A stretch of DNA of 64,000 nucleotides from Tropicibacter oceani (GCF_029958925.1 NZ_CP124616.1:372001-436000), one strand, 5' to 3'; counted from the first letter of the stretch, positions 1-9,581 are shown. Numbers and translations are program-made. The notes: generated from the sequence alone by a model not told the origin.

Positions 1-3000
1 GGTCGCGGCCTGTTTGACAGGTCCGAACCCCCGTGCCTCAAGAACAGAGCCCGCCGCAAGGACGGCCCCTGGCAAGCTGTCCGGCGTCAAGGTGTCTGCC
101 AGCAGCTCCAGAACCGCGCGATATTCGGCGATCAACGCGCGCTCTGTTCGGCGCTCTGACGTCTGACCAAACGGATCGAAAGGCGTGCCGCGCAGGCGCT
201 TGCCCTTGGCCAAAAGACCCATAACAGGCCGGATCCAGGGGCCAAAGCTGCGCTTTTTCGGACGGCCGCGCGCGTCCTTTCCGGGCAGCATGGGTGGGGC
301 AAGGTGGTGCCGGATGGTGAACCGCCCCTCGAACCGATCCGCGAGCCCCTCGGCAAAGCCGGTTTGCGTGTGCAGGCGGGCGACTTCGTATTCGTCCTTG
401 TAAGACATGACCTTGAACAGCCCTTTCACGGCGGCATCGGTCAATGGACCGGGCGCGCCCATGACGCGGACCTCGGCGGCACGCACACGGGCGATGGCGG
501 CGCGATAGCTGTCGGCCCAGGCCTTGTCCTGATAGTCGGTCAGGAAAGCGGCGCGGCGGTCGATCCGTTCGTCCAGCGTTTGCACCGGGGCGGCAGTCAG
601 GCCGGCGACCTCTTCGACGGCGGCGCGGTCCAGCGTCGCCATGCGGCCCCAGCCAAAGGCGCGCTTGTTGTCGTCCGGTTTGACACCGTTAAGGTCGATG
701 GCCCGCATCAGGGCCGCGTGTGACAGCGGCACCAGCCCCGCCTGCCAGGCCGCGCCCAGCATCATCACGTTGGCAAAGACCGTGTCGCCCAGCAGCGCCT
801 CGGACAGGGCGTTGGCGTCCAGCGACGTCAACGCACCGACCCCGGCTGCGATGGCGTTCAGCCGTGCGCCTGCATTCAGGTCGGCGTCGCAGTTCTGCAC
901 GATGTCGCCTGTCGGCATCACGGCCGTATTGACCACGGCGCGCGTTCCGGCGTGATAGGTCTGCGACGCCTTGGGCGACGAACTGACCACGATATCGCAG
1001 CCGATCAGCGCATCCGCCGAGGCCGGTTCGACCCTGACCTGGTTCACCGCGCCTTCGTCGCGGGCCATGCGGATATAGCTGATCACCGGTCCGAATTTCT
1101 GCGCAAAACCCATGAAATCCAGAACAGAGGCCGCCTTGCCTTCGAGGTTCGCGGCCATGGCAATCACCTGGCCAACCGTCACCACGCCAGTTCCGCCAAC
1201 ACCCGTCACGACGATGTCCCAGGGTTTGTCCAGCGCAGGCAGGTCCGGGGTGGTCAGACGTTTTGACAGGCGGTCATAGGCGGCCTGGCCCGTGCCTGCC
1301 CCGGGTTTCAACCGCCCGCCCTCGACGGTGACAAAGCTGGGGCAGAACCCGTTCAGGCAGGTAAAGTCCTTGTTGCAGGTGTTCAGGTTGATGCGGCGCT
1401 TGCGGCCGAACTCGGTTTCCAGCGGCTCGACGCTGAGGCAGTTGGATTCGACCGAACAATCGCCGCAACCCTCGCAGACAAGCGGGTTGATCACGGCAAA
1501 GCGTTTCGGGTCCTCCATGCGGCCCCGTTTGCGCAGGCGGCGTTTTTCCGTGGCGCAGGTCTGTTGATAGATCAGGACCGTGGTGCCGGGAATGTCGCGC
1601 AACCTGCGCTGCACCGCGTCCAGCGCGCTGCGATCGTGGATATCGACCCCCGGCAGGCGGGCACGGCGAAAGCGTTTCGGCTGGTCCGAGACGATGACCA
1701 CCTTGCGCGCCCCTTCGGCAAGCACCGATTTGGCGATCGCCTCGACCGAAATCGGCCCATCCACGGATTGCCCGCCGGTCATGGCAACCGCATCGTTGAA
1801 CAGGATCTTGAAGGTGATGTTCGTACCGGCGGCAATCGCCTGACGAATGGCAAGCGATCCTGAATGGTAATAGGTGCCTTCGCCGAGGTTCTGGAAAATA
1901 TGGCGGTTTCCGTTGAATTGCGACCGCGCGACCCAGTTCACCCCTTCTCCGCCCATCTGGATCAGCGACGTGGTGTTCCGCCCCATCCAGGACGCCATGA
2001 AGTGGCACCCGATCCCGGCAAAGGCCTTGGACCCGTCAGGCACCTTGGTCGAACTGTTGTGCGGGCAGCCCGAGCAGAAATAGGGGGTCCGGGTGGCGCC
2101 GGGCACCTGGATCGGTTTTGGTTCGGGCGTGACCTTTGCGGCCAGATCGACAACGCCCGCGTCGATGCCATTGCGGTCAAGCCGGTCGGCGATGTGCCGG
2201 GCCAGCATCACGGGGCCAAGCTCTTGCGTCCATGGGATCAGCCGCTTGCCGGTCTCGTCCCGTTTGCCGACCATGCGGTGCGGTTTGTGGCCCGGAAAGT
2301 CATAGAAATATTCCTTGAGCTGGCTTTCGATGATGCCGCGCTTTTCCTCGACGACCAGCAGTTCGTCCTTGCCCTGGGCAAACTCCAGCGCGCCCTTGTG
2401 CTCCAGCGGCCAGACCATGCCGACCTTGTACAGGTCGATGCCCAGCGCCGCGGCGCGGGCCCTGTCGATGCCCAGCAGGCGCAGCGCCTCGAGCACGTCC
2501 AGGTGCGCCTTGCCCGTGGTCACGATGCCAAAGCGGGCGGCATGGCCCCATTCGGCGCGGTCGATGGGGTTGGCGCGGGCAAAGGCCAGAACAGCCGCTT
2601 TCTTGTGTTCCAGCCGGGCCTCGATCTGCGGGCCGGGAAGGTCGGGCCAGCGGTAGTGCAAGCCATCGGCAGGCGGCGTGAAATCAGGCGTGGCAAAGAC
2701 GCGGTCCGGCGGCAGTTCAAAGGACATGCCGGATTCGACGGTTTCGGAAATCGCCTTGAACCCCACCCACATGCCGGAAAACCGCGACAACGCGTAGCCC
2801 CATTCCGCGAAGGGCAGAAATTCGGCCACGTTCGCCGGGTTCAACACCGGCATGAAAAAGTTCATGAAGGCCACGTCTGACTGGTGCGACATGGACGAGG
2901 ACACACAGCCGTGATCATCCCCCGCCACCACCAGAACGCCCCCCTGCGGCGACGCCCCGTAGGCATTGCCGTGTTTGAGAGCATCCCCCGCCCGGTCCAC

Positions 3001-3369
3001 CCCCGGCCCCTTGCCGTACCACAGGCCAAAGACCGCCTCGCAGGTCTTGTGCGGATCGGTTTCGACCTGCTGCGTTCCGATCATCTGGGTCGCGCCGAAT
3101 TCCTCGTTCACCGCGGGCAGAAAGGTCACGCCGGCATCGGCCACCAGCTGCGCATTGCGCCCGATCTCAAGGTCGATGCCCCCGACAGGCGATCCGCGGT
3201 AGCCCGAGATATAGCCACGCGTGTTCAGCCCGCGCGCCTTGTCGCGCCGCGCCTGGTCCAGCGCGATACGGACAATGGCCTGGGTGCCAGTCATGAAGAC
3301 GCGGCCTTGGGTCTTGGTGTACCGGTCGCTAAGGGCGTAGTCGCGCAGGATCGGGGTCTGGTCGGTCAT
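1..3369 (-). CDS. Indolepyruvate ferredoxin oxidoreductase (fused alpha/beta), 3' end outside window
   Basis: Oxidatively decarboxylates aryl-pyruvates such as indolepyruvate to acyl-CoA with ferredoxin as acceptor, in the cytoplasm. The reading frame is open for 1123 codons from ATG 3369 to the window edge; family members of this fused type are about 1150 aa, so only a short C-terminal piece is missing. N-terminal pyruvate-binding/ThDP region (YGKGPGVDRAGDAL), central ThDP-binding segment (CSGCPHNSS, GIGCHFMASWMGR), a ferredoxin-like cysteine cluster (CEGCGDCSVESNC) and a C-terminal gamma-type domain starting at VVTGVGGTGVV are in the expected order. Start supported by AAGGAGG seven to eight bases upstream. 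Divergent from the Lrp/AsnC gene, the usual arrangement for this enzyme in alphaproteobacteria, which suggests amino-acid-responsive control. Family call is secure; the exact keto-acid substrate is not visible in the sequence. Confidence 0.93.
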   Translation of the reverse strand, partial: MTDQTPILRDYALSDRYTKTQGRVFMTGTQAIVRIALDQARRDKARGLNTRGYISGYRGSPVGGIDLEIGRNAQLVADAGVTFLPAVNEEFGATQMIGTQQVETDPHKTCEAVFGLWYGKGPGVDRAGDALKHGNAYGASPQGGVLVVAGDDHGCVSSSMSHQSDVAFMNFFMPVLNPANVAEFLPFAEWGYALSRFSGMWVGFKAISETVESGMSFELPPDRVFATPDFTPPADGLHYRWPDLPGPQIEARLEHKKAAVLAFARANPIDRAEWGHAARFGIVTTGKAHLDVLEALRLLGIDRARAAALGIDLYKVGMVWPLEHKGALEFAQGKDELLVVEEKRGIIESQLKEYFYDFPGHKPHRMVGKRDETGKRLIPWTQELGPVMLARHIADRLDRNGIDAGVVDLAAKVTPEPKPIQVPGATRTPYFCSGCPHNSSTKVPDGSKAFAGIGCHFMASWMGRNTTSLIQMGGEGVNWVARSQFNGNRHIFQNLGEGTYYHSGSLAIRQAIAAGTNITFKILFNDAVAMTGGQSVDGPISVEAIAKSVLAEGARKVVIVSDQPKRFRRARLPGVDIHDRSALDAVQRRLRDIPGTTVLIYQQTCATEKRRLRKRGRMEDPKRFAVINPLVCEGCGDCSVESNCLSVEPLETEFGRKRRINLNTCNKDFTCLNGFCPSFVTVEGGRLKPGAGTGQAAYDRLSKRLTTPDLPALDKPWDIVVTGVGGTGVVTVGQVIAMAANLEGKAASVLDFMGFAQKFGPVISYIRMARDEGAVNQVRVEPASADALIGCDIVVSSSPKASQTYHAGTRAVVNTAVMPTGDIVQNCDADLNAGARLNAIAAGVGALTSLDANALSEALLGDTVFANVMMLGAAWQAGLVPLSHAALMRAIDLNGVKPDDNKRAFGWGRMATLDRAAVEEVAGLTAAPVQTLDERIDRRAAFLTDYQDKAWADSYRAAIARVRAAEVRVMGAPGPLTDAAVKGLFKVMSYKDEYEVARLHTQTGFAEGLADRFEGRFTIRHHLAPPMLPGKDARGRPKKRSFGPWIRPVMGLLAKGKRLRGTPFDPFGQTSERRTERALIAEYRAVLELLADTLTPDSLPGAVLAAGSVLEARGFGPVKQAAT

Positions 3370-3492
3370 GCCGGGCCTCCTTGGAATGCGGATGGTTTGC
3401 GATCATCCTGCACGGAGCCGCGTGAAAAGGGCTTTCAACCTTGGGTCGCCCGGGGCATGATTTGATTGAAACCTTTCACAGGTGGCGCCCAG

Positions 3493-3963
3493 ATGACCGA
3501 AAAACCTCAGATCACACAGCCGGAAGCGAAACTTCTTTCGATTCTGCAACGCGACGCCTCGGCCAGCGTGGCTGACCTGGCAGAGGCGACGCATGCGTCA
3601 GCCGCCACGGTCTGGCGCCGTATCCGCGCGCTGGAAGAGCGCGGCGTGATCGGTCCGCCCGTGCGGCTTGTGGACCCGGCGCAGGTCGGGCGCGGTATGG
3701 ATGTCTATTGCCAGGTGCGGATGAAATCGCAGGACGCCGAGGCCCGCGCCGCCTTTCAGCGCGCGATTGATGCGGAACCGGCGATCATGGAGGTGTACTC
3801 GGTCACCGGCGAATGGGATTACATGCTGCACATGGTTGTCCGCGACATTGCCGATTTCGAATCCATCCTGATGCGCCGCCTGCTGGAACTGGACTGCGTC
3901 GCGGGCACATCGACGATCTTTGCGCTACGGCGGATCAAGCACACCCGAGAGGTGCCGCTATGA
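3493..3963 (+). CDS. Lrp/AsnC family transcriptional regulator
   Basis: DNA-binding regulator that senses amino acids, probably acting on the divergent indolepyruvate oxidoreductase gene. N-terminal winged helix-turn-helix (about residues 12-55: LLSILQRDASASVADLA, then ATVWRRIRALEERGVI) is followed by the RAM/AsnC ligand domain (VYSVTGEWDYML, then FALRRIKHTREVPL at the C-terminus). Total 156 aa, standard for the family. An upstream in-frame TTG at 3466 exists, but ATG 3493 has AGGTGG at 3480-3485 with a seven-base spacer and gives the normal family N-terminus, so I chose it. The 123-bp gap to the oxidoreductase holds both promoters. No adjacent effector gene other than the oxidoreductase. Confidence 0.92.
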   Translation: MTEKPQITQPEAKLLSILQRDASASVADLAEATHASAATVWRRIRALEERGVIGPPVRLVDPAQVGRGMDVYCQVRMKSQDAEARAAFQRAIDAEPAIMEVYSVTGEWDYMLHMVVRDIADFESILMRRLLELDCVAGTSTIFALRRIKHTREVPL

Positions 3964-4019
3964 TCCCGCAGCCTGCAAATAGGGGACCGGCAGCCATGCC
4001 GCCAGCCCGCGCGGGATCA
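3961..4019. terminator. Inverted repeat between convergent genes, likely bidirectional terminator
   Basis: Perfect 9-bp arms TGATCCCGC (3961-3969) and GCGGGATCA (4011-4019) enclose 41 bases, within which a second hairpin CGGCA-GCCA-TGCCG (3988-4001) can form. The left arm overlaps the stop codon of the Lrp gene, and iolG ends just beyond at 4045. No T-run follows, so a Rho-independent role is inferred only from position and symmetry. Confidence 0.4.
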
Positions 4020-4044
4020 CCTATGCGCTGTAAGGCCGATGGCG

Positions 4045-5034
4045 TCAGCCAAGGGCAATCACCGTCCCTTTTTCAAAGGACAGCGTTGCGGCGTCCGCAA
4101 GGATCTGCGCGCGCAGCCCATCCGTTATGCCGGGTGTGACGGGCCGCTGGTTGATCACGGCGTCCACGAAATGCGCCATTTCGGCGCGATAGGCCGCGTC
4201 ATAGCGTTCAAGAAAGAAATGCTGCGCCGGGGCCTTGCGGAAACCAGAGGCGGTGGCGATCTCGACGGTGTTTTCCAGCACGTTCTCGGCGCGCAGCATG
4301 CCCTTTTCGCCGTGCACTTCGATCCGCTGGTCATAGCCATAGCTGGCCCGGCGCGAATTGGTGATCTGGCAGATCCGGCCGCTTTGGGTGGTCAGCGTCA
4401 CCGCCGCCGTGTCCACGTCGCCAGCCCGGCCGATTTCGGGATCGACCAGCGATGCGCCCACCGCATAGACGCTGACCGGCTCTTCTCCCAGCAGGAAGCG
4501 GGCCATGTCGAGGTCATGGATCATCATGTCGCGAAACAACCCGCCCGAGCTTTGGATATAGCTGACCGGCGGCGGAGAGGGGTCGCGCGACTGGATCGTC
4601 ACAATCTCGACCGCGCCGATTTCCCCGGCGGCGATGCGCGCCTGGACGTTGGCAAAATTGGGGTCAAAGCGGCGGTTGAAGGCGGTCATGAAGGGCACGC
4701 CAGCAGCCTCGACCGCCTTGATGCAGTCGCGGATGCGGTCGGCGGACATGTCCACCGGCTTTTCACAAAAGATCGCCTTGCCGGCCGCGGCGGCGGCATG
4801 GATCAGGTCATAATGGGTGTCGGTCGGCGTTCCGATCACCACGGCATCGACCTCGGCGCTGGCGATCAGCGCGGCGGCCTCCATGACCTGTGCGCCGGTC
4901 TTTTCGGCCAGCGCCTTTGCAGGCGCCTCAAAGGCGTCGGCGACGGCGGCAACGCGCGCGCCCGCGATCTGCGAAATCGAGCGGCCATGGACCTGCCCGA
5001 TCCGGCCACAGCCCAAAAGTCCGATGTTCAGCAT
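4045..5034 (-). CDS. iolG: Inositol 2-dehydrogenase (Gfo/Idh/MocA family)
   Basis: NAD-dependent oxidation of myo-inositol to 2-keto-myo-inositol (scyllo-inosose), first step of inositol catabolism in the cytoplasm. 329 aa, normal length. Rossmann motif LLGCGRIG at residues 6-13; EKP motif at 91-93 with the conserved Lys; and the MIHDLDMARF segment (171-180) carrying the Asp/His pair typical of inositol dehydrogenases. Last gene of the iolD-iolC-iolB-iolJ-iolG run on the minus strand; its ATG is one base downstream of the iolJ-like stop (TGACATG), so translation is probably coupled. Of the three Gfo/Idh genes in the cluster this one resembles IolG best. Substrate assignment rests on family motifs plus operon context. 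Confidence 0.9.
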   Translation of the reverse strand: MLNIGLLGCGRIGQVHGRSISQIAGARVAAVADAFEAPAKALAEKTGAQVMEAAALIASAEVDAVVIGTPTDTHYDLIHAAAAAGKAIFCEKPVDMSADRIRDCIKAVEAAGVPFMTAFNRRFDPNFANVQARIAAGEIGAVEIVTIQSRDPSPPPVSYIQSSGGLFRDMMIHDLDMARFLLGEEPVSVYAVGASLVDPEIGRAGDVDTAAVTLTTQSGRICQITNSRRASYGYDQRIEVHGEKGMLRAENVLENTVEIATASGFRKAPAQHFFLERYDAAYRAEMAHFVDAVINQRPVTPGITDGLRAQILADAATLSFEKGTVIALG

Positions 5035-5035
5035 G

Positions 5036-5866
5036 TCATGCTCCCTTGAAGGCTTGCAGAACGGTGCGGGTGGCGGCCACCAGCGGGTCGTGGGTTTCTT
5101 TCAGGATCTGGACGCGGTCAAAGCGGGCCGGATCACGGTTGACCGCTTCGCGCAGCGCCTGACCAAAGGCCATGCGCAGCTCGGTCCCGATGTTGAATTT
5201 GCAGATCGACGAACCCTGCGCCAGCGCCCGGCGCTGCGCCACCGGCACGCCCGATCCGCCATGGATCACAAGAGGCACCTTGGTGACCGCTTCGATGGCG
5301 CGAATGCGGGCTTCGTCCAAACCGCCCTGCTTGTCCTGTTGCAGGTGCACGTTGCCGACCGATATGGCCATGGCGTCGACCCCGGTTTCGCGGGCGAATT
5401 GCGCCGCCTCGTCCGGGTCAGTCCCGGCAGAGCCTTCGCCGCCGGAATAGCCGACAAAGCCGATTTCGCCCTCGCAGGACACACCGGCCGCATGGGCCAT
5501 TTCGGCAATCGCCGCAGTCTCGGCGATGTTTTCGGCCAGGGGTTTGCGCGAACCATCGAACATCACGCTGGTAAAGCCGCTGTCGATGGCGATACGGCAG
5601 TCTTCGGCGGTATAACCGTGGTCAAGATGCGCCACGACGGGCACCGAGGCCCCTTCGGCCAGGTTGCGGAACATCGCGCCCAGCACGGGCAGGGGCGTGT
5701 GTTCGCGGCACGATGGCCCGGCCTGCAGGATCACCGGCACGCCCTCGGCCTCGGCGGCGGCCACATAGGCGCGCATGTCCTCCCACCCCAGGGTGACAAG
5801 GCCCGCGACGGCGTGGCCCTGGCGCAGGGCCGGTTGCAGGACGTCGGACAGCGTTACAAGCGTCAT
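5036..5866 (-). CDS. iolJ: Class II aldolase, probably 6-phospho-5-dehydro-2-deoxy-gluconate aldolase (IolJ-type)
   Basis: In inositol breakdown IolJ cleaves the phosphorylated deoxy-keto-gluconate made by IolC to dihydroxyacetone phosphate and malonate semialdehyde. The 276-aa protein is a class II (zinc) fructose-bisphosphate aldolase family member: VAHLDHG with metal-binding His and catalytic Asp, a CEGEIGFVGY segment, and LVIHGGSGVP with a further His ligand, then the phosphate-binding FNIGTELR stretch. The start ATG (5864-5866) overlaps the iolB stop by four bases. It sits between iolB and iolG, which is the reason for preferring IolJ over a generic fructose-bisphosphate or tagatose-bisphosphate aldolase; sequence alone cannot separate these. 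Confidence 0.8.
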   Translation of the reverse strand: MTLVTLSDVLQPALRQGHAVAGLVTLGWEDMRAYVAAAEAEGVPVILQAGPSCREHTPLPVLGAMFRNLAEGASVPVVAHLDHGYTAEDCRIAIDSGFTSVMFDGSRKPLAENIAETAAIAEMAHAAGVSCEGEIGFVGYSGGEGSAGTDPDEAAQFARETGVDAMAISVGNVHLQQDKQGGLDEARIRAIEAVTKVPLVIHGGSGVPVAQRRALAQGSSICKFNIGTELRMAFGQALREAVNRDPARFDRVQILKETHDPLVAATRTVLQAFKGA

Positions 5867-6720
5867 TTGAATTTGGCCACCATGTCCATGATCCCCGGGA
5901 TCGTGTGCAATTGCGCCGCGTGGGTGGGCTGGAAGTATTGCTTCAGCGACCGCTGCGACAGCCCGCCCAGAATGGTGAAATAATACATCTCATAGCCCGG
6001 CAGGGTGCAGCAGGGGTGATAGCCCTTGTCGATCAGGATCGTCGAGCTGTTCATGATGTGATAGGCATCGCCCGGCTCGTTGTCTTCGCGCTGCAGCATC
6101 TGCAGACCCGAGCCATAGTCGGGGCGAAAGCGGAAGTTGTAGGTTTCGTCGTGGCGGGTTTCGATCAACTCGCCGTTTTCGTCGCGACGGTCGGTGTCGT
6201 GCTTGTGCGACGGGAACCCCGACCAGCCGCCAGCGCCGACGGTATACAGCTCGCTCACCAGAAGGCGGCCAACCTTGTCATGCTGGTTCGCGCCCAGGAT
6301 ATGCTTGATCTTGCGATGGGTCTTGGTGTCGTCCGAACCGTATTGCACAAGGTCGATTTCCGCCTCGCGGACATCGAAGGGCTCCAACACCTTGTCGTAT
6401 TTCGCACCGGCGATGAAGGTTTCGGTATTGTCACTGGTGCAGGTCATGCGGACCTTGGCGCCGACGGGCACATAGACGCCTTCGGGTTCGCCGTCCCAGA
6501 CATCGACACCGCGATTGCCCAGCTTTTTGTAAACCGCGCCGTCCACATCCACGTCGATCGTCCCGGTCGCGGGCACGATGCAGGTTTCATACCCCGGCAC
6601 GGCATATTCGAAAACCTCGCCCTTCTTCAGCTTGACGATGTTGAAGTAGTTCAGCGGCACAAGGTCGTGATCGACGTCGACGATGGGCTTGTTGGCGTTG
6701 TCATGGGGCGCGATATGCAT
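5863..6720 (-). CDS. iolB: 5-deoxy-glucuronate isomerase
   Basis: Isomerises 5-deoxy-D-glucuronate to 2-deoxy-5-keto-D-gluconate, step after IolD. 285 aa, somewhat longer than the roughly 270 aa usual for IolB. It is a bicupin: metal ligands appear in GFPSHKHD (residues 168-175) and the downstream ETRHDETYNFRF stretch (Glu192), with the C-terminal GYHPCCTLPGYEMYYF segment characteristic of IolB. Twelve bases separate it from iolC upstream, and its stop overlaps the aldolase start (ATGA). Motif order and operon position leave little doubt. Confidence 0.95.
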   Translation of the reverse strand: MHIAPHDNANKPIVDVDHDLVPLNYFNIVKLKKGEVFEYAVPGYETCIVPATGTIDVDVDGAVYKKLGNRGVDVWDGEPEGVYVPVGAKVRMTCTSDNTETFIAGAKYDKVLEPFDVREAEIDLVQYGSDDTKTHRKIKHILGANQHDKVGRLLVSELYTVGAGGWSGFPSHKHDTDRRDENGELIETRHDETYNFRFRPDYGSGLQMLQREDNEPGDAYHIMNSSTILIDKGYHPCCTLPGYEMYYFTILGGLSQRSLKQYFQPTHAAQLHTIPGIMDMVAKFK

Positions 6721-6732
6721 CGGGCTGTCCTT

Positions 6733-7713
6733 TCAGGTCTCGGTGGGGCCAGGGTGAGTGGCCAGAAAGTCATTGAGTTGCGCGGTCGTCGGCATGGCCG
6801 GGGCGCAGCCGGGCTGGCTGACCACGATCGAGGCGCAGGCCGAACCGCGCAGCACTGCCTCTTGCAGGGGGCGGCCTTCGGCAATTGCGGCCAGCAGGCC
6901 GGCCATGAAACTGTCGCCCGCGCCGTTGGGTTTGACGGCGGTGACGGGGTAGATGCCGGTGCGGATTTCCTTTCCATCCGCGAAGGTGATCGCGCCCTCC
7001 TGGCCCATCTTGTAGATCACCATCTTGCCCTTGGCGGCCAGCTCGCGGGCCTTGTCCAGCCCCTTGTCGATACCGCCCGCCATGAAGCCGAATTCTTCGT
7101 CGTTGCCGACGATCAGGTCGCTTTCCTCGCCAGCGCGGGTCAGCACGTCCGAGGCAACCTGCGCCGAAGGCCAACTGTAGGGGCGATAGTCGATGTCGAA
7201 AATCACCGGCAGCCCGGCCTTCCGGGCATTGTCAAAGGCGCGAAAGGTCGAACTGCGCGACGGTTCGGCGGCAAAGACGGTGCCTGCGGTGATCAGGGCA
7301 CCAAAAGCGCCGTAATCGACGCGGTCCACGTCCTCGTCAGTCACCTGGAAATCCACCGCGTTGTTGCGATAGATCACCAGCTGGAAATCCTCGATGCAGC
7401 TTTCATAGACCGCGAGGGAAATGCGATATTCGCCGCCAAGCACCTTGAGATACCGGGTGTCGACGCCGTAGTGGCGCAGCCGGTTGGTGCAGAACCGCCC
7501 CGCCGCATCGTCGGACACCGAAGTGACAAGCGCCGATTTCATGCCCAGCTTGCACAGCCCGGCGCAGATATTGGCAGAGGACCCGCCCAGATCGGCGCGA
7601 AAGCTTTCCGCCTCATCGGCACGGGTGCCCGGTGGATCGGCGAACATATCCATGCCCGCCCGTCCGAAGACCGCGAAATTGCCCTTTCGGATGCCGTCGA
7701 TCAACGCGCTCAT
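6733..7713 (-). CDS. iolC: 5-dehydro-2-deoxygluconokinase (PfkB family)
   Basis: ATP-dependent kinase that phosphorylates 2-deoxy-5-keto-gluconate at C6. 326 aa, a single ribokinase-fold domain: the N-terminal glycine-rich DLGGSSANIC (41-50) and the C-terminal PfkB signature NGAGDSF (263-269) with catalytic Asp267. Many proteobacterial IolC proteins carry an extra C-terminal DUF2090 aldolase-like domain and are about 640 aa; this one does not, consistent with a separate aldolase gene two positions downstream. ATG overlaps the iolD stop in a TGATG, so the two are translationally coupled. Confidence 0.93.
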   Translation of the reverse strand: MSALIDGIRKGNFAVFGRAGMDMFADPPGTRADEAESFRADLGGSSANICAGLCKLGMKSALVTSVSDDAAGRFCTNRLRHYGVDTRYLKVLGGEYRISLAVYESCIEDFQLVIYRNNAVDFQVTDEDVDRVDYGAFGALITAGTVFAAEPSRSSTFRAFDNARKAGLPVIFDIDYRPYSWPSAQVASDVLTRAGEESDLIVGNDEEFGFMAGGIDKGLDKARELAAKGKMVIYKMGQEGAITFADGKEIRTGIYPVTAVKPNGAGDSFMAGLLAAIAEGRPLQEAVLRGSACASIVVSQPGCAPAMPTTAQLNDFLATHPGPTET

Positions 7714-9581
7714 CAGACGCCCCGCCGTTGTTTGCCGCGCGAGGATTCCCAGTCTTCATGCGCGCGGCGCACCTTGTCGCTGTCGGTGATGTGCGGCGTT
7801 CCCACCTCCCACCAGGCGTGGCCCTCGGTGGTCCAACCTTCGTAGGGATCGACGTCCATGACGATGACATAGGTCTTGTCCGATGCCTTGGCGCGCTTGA
7901 ACGCCTCGGCCAGCTCCGCCGGGTTGACGACCTTTTCGGCCTCTGCCCCCATCGAGGCCGCATGGGCCACGAAATCCACACCAAAGGGTTCGGGGATGGT
8001 CGGGCAATCGGCAATCAGGTTGTTGAAACTTTCGTTTCCAGTGTTGTTCTGCAACTTGTTGATGACGGCGAAACCGCCGTTGTCCAGCACCAGAACGATC
8101 AGTTTCTTGCGGCTGAGCACCGAAGAATAGATGTCGGAATTCAGCATCATGTAGGACCCGTCACCGCAAAAGGTGATCGTGTCCTGCGCGGGTTCCTGTT
8201 CCGCCTGCGCGATGCGCGCGCCCCAAGCACCGGCGATTTCGTAGCCCATGCAGGAAAACCCGAACTCCACGTCGACCGTTCCGATATCCAGCGTGCGCCA
8301 GTTGGCGGTCACCTCGGCGGGCAGCCCCCCGGCGGCGGCGACCACCCGGTCGCGCGGATCGCAAAGATCGTTCACCACGCCAATGGCCTGTGCATAGGAA
8401 TTGGGGCGGTTACCCGGCGCCACGTTTTCCGCTACATAGGCATCCCACTTGGCACGCTGCTGCCTGGCAAAGCCTGTCCAGCTTTCGGGGGCGGTGTAAT
8501 CCAGTGCGACCGAAAGCGCGGCCAGTGACAGTTTTGCATCGCCCACCACGGGCAGCGACATATGTTTGCCCGCGTCGTGTCGGGCCGCGTTGATGCCGAT
8601 GATCTGCGCATCCTTGGCAAAGGCCGTCCAGGACCCTGTGGTGAAATCTTGCAACCGGGTGCCAACGGCAAGGATCACGTCGGCGCGTTCGGCCACCGCA
8701 TTGGCGCTGTCCGATCCGGTCACGCCAATCGGCCCGATATTCAGCGGATGGGTGGCCAGCATGTTGGCACGCCCCGCGATGGTTTCGACCACCGGGATCT
8801 GGTGCGCCTCGGCAAAGGCAGTCAGTTCCTTTACGGCGCGCGAATATTGTACCCCGCCCCCGGCGATGATCATCGGGCGTTCGGCGCCTTTCAGCGCGGT
8901 CAGGGCATCCTCGATCTCGGCCAGATCCGGAGATTGGCGGCGAATCCGGTGCACCTTTTTGACAAAGAATTCTTCGGGGTAATCATAGGTCCAGCCCTGC
9001 ACATCCTGCGGCAGGCCAATGAAGGCCGGGCCGCAATCAGCGGGGTCCAGCATGGTCGCAAGGGCCGCTGGCAAGGATTGGATCACCTGCGCGGGGTGGC
9101 AGATGCGGTCCCAATAGCGGCTGACCGGCTTGAACGCGTCATTCACGCCAAAAGTGGGATCGTTGAAATTTTCCATCTGCTGCAACACCGGATCGGGCAG
9201 CCGCGTGATGAAGGTATCGCCGCACAGCATCAGCATCGGCAGGCGGTTGGCGTGGGCCAGCCCGGCGGCGGTCAGCAAGTTGGCAGTGCCCGGCCCGGCC
9301 GAGGCGGTGCAGAACATGAAACGCTGGCGCAGCCATTGCTTGGCATACCCGGCGGCCGCAAAGCCCATGCTTTGTTCGTTCTGGCCGCGATACAGCGGCA
9401 ACGCATCGCGCACACCATGCAGCGCCTCGCCAAGGCAGGTGACGTTGCCATGGCCAAAGATGCCGAAACCGCCGCCGCAAACTTGCATCTGCTGGCCGTC
9501 GATCTCGATATACTGGTTTGCCAGCCAGCGAATGACCGCCTGGGCCGTGGTCAGCCGGATGGTGCCCTCTGTCGTGGTCAT
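7713..9581 (-). CDS. iolD: 3D-(3,5/4)-trihydroxycyclohexane-1,2-dione acylhydrolase (ThDP-dependent)
   Basis: Hydrolytic ring opening of the inositol-derived dione to 5-deoxy-glucuronate. 622 aa from ATG 9581, normal for IolD. N-terminal ThDP PYR domain with the activating Glu region (YRGQNEQSMGFAAAGYA), a central domain, and a C-terminal PP domain with the GDGSYMMLNSDI cofactor motif and downstream DNGGFAVIN. The frame stays open far upstream (to 10892) but that extension is antisense to the next gene; ATG 9581 is preceded by GGGAGGG at a good distance and gives the standard N-terminus. First gene of the minus-strand iol operon; its promoter region holds the LacI-type palindrome at 9661-9674. 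Confidence 0.95.
   Translation of the reverse strand: MTTTEGTIRLTTAQAVIRWLANQYIEIDGQQMQVCGGGFGIFGHGNVTCLGEALHGVRDALPLYRGQNEQSMGFAAAGYAKQWLRQRFMFCTASAGPGTANLLTAAGLAHANRLPMLMLCGDTFITRLPDPVLQQMENFNDPTFGVNDAFKPVSRYWDRICHPAQVIQSLPAALATMLDPADCGPAFIGLPQDVQGWTYDYPEEFFVKKVHRIRRQSPDLAEIEDALTALKGAERPMIIAGGGVQYSRAVKELTAFAEAHQIPVVETIAGRANMLATHPLNIGPIGVTGSDSANAVAERADVILAVGTRLQDFTTGSWTAFAKDAQIIGINAARHDAGKHMSLPVVGDAKLSLAALSVALDYTAPESWTGFARQQRAKWDAYVAENVAPGNRPNSYAQAIGVVNDLCDPRDRVVAAAGGLPAEVTANWRTLDIGTVDVEFGFSCMGYEIAGAWGARIAQAEQEPAQDTITFCGDGSYMMLNSDIYSSVLSRKKLIVLVLDNGGFAVINKLQNNTGNESFNNLIADCPTIPEPFGVDFVAHAASMGAEAEKVVNPAELAEAFKRAKASDKTYVIVMDVDPYEGWTTEGHAWWEVGTPHITDSDKVRRAHEDWESSRGKQRRGV

Noticed and set aside
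1864-2880. Long plus-strand open frame opposite the indolepyruvate oxidoreductase gene
   Set aside because: Mirror frame of a high-G+C gene; composition (His/Arg/Gly-rich) is not protein-like and the opposite strand carries clear motifs.
5905-7845. 646-codon plus-strand frame opposite iolB and iolC
   Set aside because: Antisense shadow of the operon; no start site or recognised domain.
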